This document shows, in pieces, positions 57,801 through 64,000 of a stretch of 64,000 nucleotides of DNA. The stretch's first letter is position 1, and every line of letters begins with the position of its first letter. Below the pieces are notes generated by a model. The model had not been told where the DNA came from. It worked only from the letters and a program-made list of their open reading frames with translations, and searched no databases. A program made the translations under genes and the position numbers. The stretch is from contig NC_080683.1 in assembly GCF_030445035.2 (NCBI RefSeq), positions 87,381,675-87,445,674 on the forward strand. Direction: 5' to 3'. This stretch comes from Dasypus novemcinctus. Its lineage: Eukaryota > Chordata > Mammalia > Cingulata > Dasypodidae.

Positions 57801-60150
57801 AAGTGCAGGATCATTAGTATCTGGTCTCTAAATTTATTGCAGCTTCCTTTCATTGAAGTTTGGTTATGAGTTAATTAATGGGTAGCCTGGAGAAATGTTT
57901 TGAAGTTGTTAGATGACATGAGTGGCCTAAAAGTTGGGGCAGTTTAGCTTCTGCAAAGCTTATTGAGATACAAAATGCTTTTTTTTTAATCATTTGGCCA
58001 GATTTTGCCCTAATCCAGTTCTAGGAGAGGCCAACTATAGAAAGAAGATAAACACACACTTTGGTTAGTATTGCTTCAAATTCTAGGCAGATTTTTCACT
58101 TTTAGAATCAGCTTTGTATCACCCACCTACTTAGTAAATGAACTCAAGGAAAGGGTAAGTCAGGCATATACCTCAATGTTTCCTCATCTCTGCTTCCGAT
58201 TTTTGTTCCGTCTTTGAACAAATGTTTGAAAGCTTTCTCTGCCCTGGACAAAGTATGAATGAACTTCATCTCCTGTCATTGGAATATCAGGTATCATCAT
58301 GTTATCATGTCATTTGGGATTTTGATCTCAGTTTTCTACTAAATGAGTGCTCCTATATGCTGGGCTTCTTTGCTTACAAATACAGAGAGCTGCTGGCCAC
58401 CTTGGAACCGGGCGGTTTGTGGTCAGGGAGGCCGTGGCTGGAATGGGACCGGCCCTCAGGAGCTGGGCCCAGTGCTGGCGGGGGCTGCTCTCTGCCCTTC
58501 TGTGGGACTGCTCCATGGTCTTCCGCCCTGCTGGCCTGTGCTCTGTGATCTCCAGTCTTGATTCTGGAAGGAGCCTGTCTGACTGACCTGAGCAGCTGCT
58601 TGTGTCCTTCTCGGCCAAGCCCTTTAGCTTCTCTCGGGTTACAGATCAGCCTCTCATGTGCCTCCCTTGGGATGCCCCTGCCCAGAGAGTGGCCACCTGC
58701 ACACTCCTGCCCCCACTGCCCTGAGGGCAGGAGTCATTAAAACCAAAAGGGCAGCGTCCCTGGCTGCCCTGAACCTTGAGTAGTGCTGGGGGTGGAGATG
58801 CTTAGTGAATTTTTGCTCATGAATGCCTGAATGGGGTTTAAATTGACAGGTCCCAGGATGATGGCCTGGTGTATGTTTTGGAATTGAAATTGGAAAAACA
58901 AAATCCCACCCAATTGTAGACTTACTTTGAAGAGCTTTTCGGACAAGGTCAGTCAGAGACTATAGGTTTGTTCTACTTGGGTAGCATTTGTTCTTGAGTG
59001 CAGTACAAGAGGATTCTCAGTTTGTAAGAGAAAATCTTCCAAGTCCATGCATTTCGTTTATTTAACAAATATTTATTGAGTTCAATAATCAGGCCTGGGA
59101 ATATAGCAGGGAAAAACAGAAGAGATCCTTGCTTCACTGAGCTTACATTTTACTATTTAAAGGAAAATTTACTATGACAACGTTTCTTAGCAGCAGAACC
59201 TGTAAAGTTTATTGGACTGGATTTTATCCAGTTCCAGAAAAGTAAAGTAGCTAAGCTACATTTCCTTGATGTGTATTTGTGGCTGTTCAATTTCAGTTTT
59301 TAAATTTAATACATGGAGTCTTTGGGGTCATTTTGAATTTAGTTTTTGTAAAAATTACTTAGCGTGGTGCACTGAGGTTAACATAGGTAAAAACTGTTTA
59401 AAATGGCTATTGAAAAGGGGCCTGACACCAGTTGTTAGGATTTGTTCTCTACAGCCAAGACTTCCCATTTATAATTGAATTTGATCTTGGATTACACTTT
59501 CAAACACCCTGGGGCTAACTAGCAGGCTCTTATTTCTCACTTATCACTTGCAGAGAACTCTCCACCCCCAGGAGATTATCCAGTTCTAAGTCCAGACACT
59601 CTTTGGACCTTTATCCTTGTTGAAGAAAGACTCAGAGAAAGATGCATTTAGGAAAGGAAAAGATTACCCACAAAGAGAGCAGCAGAAGGGCTGGTTTGCA
59701 TTTGAAAAACAAATATTCAAGGGGAAAAAGCAAAAACTCCCCAGGTTTCCAAGCTTGCATTAGTCTGTTCTTGGTGGAAAAAGAACAGTTCTTTCGTATG
59801 AGTATCAGATTCACAAAGGTCATGACAAATTAGTCATCAGCACAAGAAAAACAGGGATGAACTTGTTTTTGTTAGTCCAGGTTTATGGGAAATGTTCATG
59901 GTTTTATTTTTGAGATCAGAACCTATTAGATGGACCTATTACTTTGGCTTATCTCAGGGTGCAAAATGTTTCTTAACCTCCTTCTGAATGTGATATGTGA
60001 ACTGCTTAGTCATACAGAAGCAGGGCAAAGTAACATTTTGCTTCTATACCCTCCAGAACCCATAAACTCCAGGAGGAAAAAGGACACAAGGGAAAAACGT
60101 GATTGCAGCATGTATTCTTATCCCCTATACAAGTGATAAGCCTTATCCTC
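57801..60150. other. Probable 3' UTR/flank, little recognised
   Basis: A GC-rich island-like patch (about 58390-58740) and an L2-like piece (about 59040-59160, TTTAACAAATATTTATTGAG) are the only distinct parts. No open frame has family resemblance. Confidence 0.4.
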
Positions 60151-60151
60151 C

Positions 60152-60318
60152 TGTGGTTTTTTAACCCTGTACAACTGGAATCACCTGGGTGTATTTCAGA
60201 ACTGCTGCACAGCGTCTTTACTTAAATACCGATTGTCAAGAGTAAAGCCTGATTACTGAAATGTTTAAAAGTCCTTCTGTAATGGTAATGGGCAGCCAAC
60301 ATTGAGAACCACTACTTT
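60152..60318 (+). mobile_element. MER5-like hAT fragment
   Basis: The ends GTGGTTTTTTAACCC and TTGAGAACCACTAC are imperfect inverted repeats, and AATCACCTGGGTG follows the first. Confidence 0.55.
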
Positions 60319-61069
60319 CACCAAAGTCAGAGGACTGGAACTTTGCTAATGACTGCTTTTTAAAGGCTAATTTATAGCTTGGTGAAACCATCCTGCTTCT
60401 GTAGATGCTTGAATTTCTGTGCACTTTCTCTTAAGGAAAGCTGGAAAGGGAGAGATTTCTTATATTCTGTTAACCCCCACCGCTGCTTCGTCAATTAAAG
60501 TGGATAATCAGTATACTATTATTTTGAAGTCCTGTCAAAAAGACCCAAAACCTGACCTTTTGGGAATTGTCCCTCTAGGCAGGTGTTTGCCAATTGATTT
60601 CAATTTGGAGGGATTAAAGGACAAGGGATCATTTTGTTTATCTATTACATCTGGATTTAAGACTGCTCACTGTTTACATGGCTCTGTATATACAATGTAA
60701 AAGCGTGTTTGACAAATATTGATGTAAATAAATGCTGATGTTGGTTTAAGATGAGTCGTTTCTCATTAGTTGCTTCATAGATGTTTAAAAGTGGGTTTGA
60801 CAGCTCCTTCTGAAATTAGTCAGGAATCTTATTTCCAGATTTTAGATTTTGAGTTTTCCAAAATGTATGTGATAATTATATTGGACTCCTAAAATGTGAA
60901 TAATGTTTTATTTTCACTTCACATAGATATTTTGGAAATGACATTAAAACCTTCGGTCCTTCAGCTTCTCTCAAGAAGTTTATGGTTTAATTTCTAACAT
61001 TATAAGTCCACCAAAGATGGTCTTCCTAAGTGAATGTCTTAGAAAATATTTTTTATAATATGTATTTTT

Positions 61070-61205
61070 TTTATTAGAGAAGTTGTGAGCTTACAAAAGA
61101 ATTACACATAACTTTACTTGCAGAATTCCCATAAGTCACCCCTCCAACAACACCTTGCATTGTGGAACATTAGTTACAGGTTATGAACTTAGTAAATATT
61201 TTACT
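61070..61205 (-). mobile_element. L1 3'-UTR fragment, minus strand
   Basis: Short copy of the 3'-UTR seen at 3400: GTTGTGAGCTTACAAAAGAA, then CATTGTGGAACATTAGTTAC. Confidence 0.75.
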
Positions 61206-62544
61206 TGAATAAAAGCCCTTATTTAAGATGATACTCCCTTTCTTCCCTCCCGTACAGGGCCCAGGAGCTGAAAACCTGTAATTAATGGCCAAATCCCGGT
61301 TTTTTAATTTATGTGAAACAACCATAGTGATAATCTGGTTAAATGCTTGTAACTAGGAGTATGATTAAGATGTACAGCATGCCTTGGGCAAGGCTTGACC
61401 TTTTCTGGCTCCTTCTAAATACAAAAATTGAGAAGCATTGGTTGGATAGGAATTCAAGTTGCTAAATACGGAAACTATGTGACGTGCAAGGGTCCCCAAG
61501 GAAGGCCTTATAAGGAGGCAGGAGCTCAGTTCATTCCACTCCTACTTCATCCTGCATAGATTTGGTTTTGCATGAGAGGGGACCTACTTTTGGCCACACC
61601 ATCTGCTCTAGGGGTCTCTTGGGTCAGAAGAGTGGGATAGAATGTGGTTCACAAGGACAGACTCAATGGTATTTTCCTATTTGCTCACTGCAGCAGCCAT
61701 TTTGTTTTCCCTCTTTGGGGAAATATTGATGGAACCTGTGGAATGGATGGGAAAAGCTAATGTATAGTATGGTTGACACTATAGTATGACAACTGGAATC
61801 TGCTTGGATTTGAATTTTGACCACCTACATGGGTCACATTGCTTAATCTCTCTTTTTTCATGGGTTGGCTGTGAGATTTAAAGGAGAGGATGTTTACAAA
61901 GCGCTTACCACATTGCCCTATGCGTGCGAAGCACACAATAAACATCAGCTGCTATTATTGTTATTCCCAAGGGATTTAGCAGATTAACGTGAGAGCCAAA
62001 GAAAATAAACAGCCACAAATGGGAAATTTTGACCAGAAATGAATGCTTACTGATTTAGTAAAAGAGATAATTTACAAGAGGGAAGTAATAGTTTTTTAAT
62101 AAATCGTTATGGTGGAACACCCTGAGCTAATGAGGTACGGGTCACAGGACACTTAGGTTGCCTTGGCAAGCTGGCAAGATGTGTGGTCCGGAGTTCCCAT
62201 GCCAGGCCTGGGTGCTCTCTGCTCCGGCGCCATGCCGAGGACAGACTCTCAGGCCCAACCGAGTGGCTGCGACAACTGGAACCCACGGGCAACAGGGGCG
62301 TAAGACGCAACAGCAAGAGCACTCAGGCTTTGTTTTTAATGGGCAATATGTGCATGCAATCATAAAATTCAAATAGTTCAAAGGGTAAATGTCCTGACCC
62401 TCAACCCCAACCCTCACCAAGTAAGGCAACCATCTACCCAGGTTCTTGTGTTTTGTTTCTTTTCATCTTCCAGAAATATCTGTGCATATGCAAAAAAAAT
62501 GTTCAAACACACACACATATGTACACATATGTGTATTTTCCTTG
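61206..62544. other. Downstream flank of MFSD4B
   Basis: Apart from the MIR at 61790-61970 nothing is recognised. REV3L, the next gene in human as I recall, is not seen here. Confidence 0.4.
61790..61970 (+). mobile_element. MIR SINE fragment
   Basis: Sense MIR: GGATTTGAATTTTGACCACC, AAAGCGCTTACCACATTGCC and ACAATAAACATCAGCTGCTA. Confidence 0.8.
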
Positions 62545-62849
62545 CTTTTTTTTTTCCTTTTTTATCTTTCTCTTTAGGAGGCACTGGGAACCGATCCCAG
62601 GACCTTCAGTGTGGGAGAGAGGCACTCAGTTGCTTGAGCCACCTCATCTCCCTGATCTGCTGCATTTCTCACTGTCTCTCCTCTGTCTCCCTTTGTTGCA
62701 TCATCTTGCTGGACCAGCTCTCTGCGGCACAGGTGTCAGCTCTCCTTGGCGTGGGCCAGCTTGCCTTTACCTGGAGACCCTGGGAATCAAACCTGGGTCC
62801 TCCCATGTGGTAAACAGGAGCCCAATCACTTGAGCCACATCCATTCCCC
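62545..62849 (-). mobile_element. Two-headed tRNA-derived SINE
   Basis: Modules at about 62575-62650 and 62770-62849, each with a B-box-like GGGAACCGATCCC / GGGAATCAAACC on the + strand. An imperfect duplication TGCTTTNTTTTT flanks it. Confidence 0.82.
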
Positions 62850-63114
62850 CTGCTTTATTTTTAACACAAATTAATGTTACTCTCTTTAGAAGAAGAGCAT
62901 ATTTGAAATCAAGATATAATCCCCAAGCCTCTCTTTAACCTATCCCAGGGTAGAAAGTATCCCACTATATATATAAAGTATTTCACTTTATATATAAAGT
63001 TCCAGTTATCAGAAGGGCCTGAAAGGATTTCTAGTTTTTGGTAGGAGGAGGGGCTGAAAAATGCATGTCAGGTGCAATCAGTTTGTTTATAGTAGCTGCT
63101 CTTTCTGCACACAC

Positions 63115-63300
63115 TAACACTATTGTGGGAGCTTCATCTCCTTTAACCCTCAACCTTAGGAGGTAGGTGGCATTAGTCCTGTTTTATAGATATGTTTTCC
63201 CCCCACCCCAGCTGTACAGCCAATAGGAAATGCAGCCAGAATTCAAATTTAGGTTTGTGTGAAAAAAACCCATGCTCTTTTTGCTCAGCTACTCTACCTC
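63115..63300 (-). mobile_element. MIR SINE fragment
   Basis: Antisense MIR-like: TAGGAGGTAGGTGGCATTAG, CCTGTTTTATAGATATG, then AGCCAGAATTCAAATTTAGG. Confidence 0.7.
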
Positions 63301-64000
63301 TTTTTTGAAGGTATGTCAACTGACCTGTTGCCTAAGGTGGGTAATTCAACCCTCTTATTCATTCCTGGTCCACTGTAATCTGGCTTCGACCCCTCCATGT
63401 ATATGGATCTGCTTTAGCTGTGGTCTTCAGTGACAACTCTGGCTGCTAGAGAGGGTATTTTAATCCTTTAATCCACACAGTCACCTCTTAATCAGTACTC
63501 TGAGTGACTGCCCCGTGTCAGGCATTGTGCTGGGATCTGTTGGGAGCACTCAGGCACGATTCCTGCCCGCATGAATAGTCTGCTGGAGAGAACAACAGCA
63601 AATGCTGGCACAATCAGTTGTAATTTGTTATGAGTTACAGAAGCACACGATGACACAGGAGCATAGACCTGGCTTTGGGCATTTCCTACCTCGGCAAGGA
63701 GTCGGGGCAGGGGTTCCTGCTTCACAGTGAGGGCAGAGACTTCTGCTTAGTCTCCCTGTTCGTAGTGGCGGACCTCATCCTCCCCTGCAGTGCCCAGTGC
63801 CCCCTGTTTCAGAGCATCTCTGCTTCTCTCTATAGAATAAACCTAGAATTAACTATGTGGGGAGCGGGGGTGGGGGTGGGGTGGAGGAAACGATGTGGTC
63901 GCCTGAATATGTGGAGACAGAGTGGCTTGTGCTGTCTAACTCAACAGTTTTTAAGACAATCCGTTCCCACCTGTGGTCTACTGTTCCTAAGTCTTTCTGG
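63301..64000. other. Flanking DNA with an L2-like piece
   Basis: About 63495-63690 resembles the L2 3' end (TGTCAGGCATTGTGCTGGGA). A G-rich tract lies at 63860-63890. No gene is seen. Confidence 0.45.

Larger units (their letters stand above)
53826..60750 (+). other. MFSD4B: Probable MFSD4B 3' UTR ending at AATAAA 60727-60732
   Basis: After the stop codon I found no canonical AATAAA on the + strand until 60727-60732, which is followed by a TG-rich stretch as expected of a cleavage site. ATTAAA variants occur near 58735 and 60497. A 6.9-kb 3' UTR is long but possible. The interval contains a SINE-in-SINE (56995-57787) and old hAT, MIR and L2 pieces. This is inferred from signals only; RNA reads would settle it. 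Confidence 0.35.

Noticed and set aside
58222-58740. A GC-rich patch with overlapping open frames on both strands, a possible small gene
   Set aside because: No recognisable domain, no splice or start support, and it lies in the probable 3' UTR or flank.

Overview
This window is mammalian nuclear DNA and almost certainly comes from a xenarthran, most likely an armadillo. The main clue is a dense set of tRNA-derived SINEs of the armadillo DAS type. They have tRNA-like A and B boxes, a roughly 400-bp body, an A-rich tail and clear target-site duplications. About 30 copies or fragments occur, on both strands. The window also carries L1, L2, MIR, hAT and LTR fossils, as expected for a placental genome.

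Only one protein-coding gene is supported. It is MFSD4B (NaGLT1/KIAA1919), a 12-helix major-facilitator transporter on the + strand with four coding exons: in-frame exon 1 up to 47970, then 49874-50042, 51104-51220 and 52591-53825. Every junction has GT/AG splice sites and the phases join correctly. Exon 1 lies in a CpG-island promoter at about 47.23-48.06 kb. Oddly, no in-frame ATG exists between the upstream stop (47695-47697) and the exon 1 donor. The 3' UTR probably runs to a poly(A) signal near 60.73 kb and contains a SINE that itself holds a second SINE.

Layout: 0-3.4 kb holds L1, MIR, SINE and L2 fragments with some apparently single-copy DNA. 3.4-5.3 kb is an L1 3' end followed by a U6 snRNA retropseudogene joined to the 3' end of an unidentified mRNA. 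5.3-17.2 kb is a stack of minus-strand L1 sequence, including a 3'-truncated L1 with its 5' end near 17.17 kb, broken by SINEs, three LTRs of one family and another LTR-like element. 17.2-17.9 kb has a hAT fossil and a CpG-rich ERV LTR. 18.1-19.6 kb is old L1. 19.86-22.63 kb is a degraded autonomous hAT transposon whose transposase can still be read in pieces. 22.6-34.7 kb mixes L1 3' ends, MIR, L2, hAT and DAS SINEs with AT-rich DNA. 34.7-45.37 kb is one nearly complete minus-strand L1 (about 6.2 kb after removing insertions) that took in seven insertion blocks, including a SINE whose body has expanded into a minisatellite. 46-64 kb is MFSD4B and its flanks.

I see no operon, CRISPR array or other novel multi-gene system. 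The points most worth checking are the U6-mRNA chimera, the LTR family with 5-bp target duplications and a conserved YY1-like motif, the hAT transposase fossil, the SINE minisatellite and the missing MFSD4B start codon. Names of repeat families are from memory and were not checked against a repeat library.
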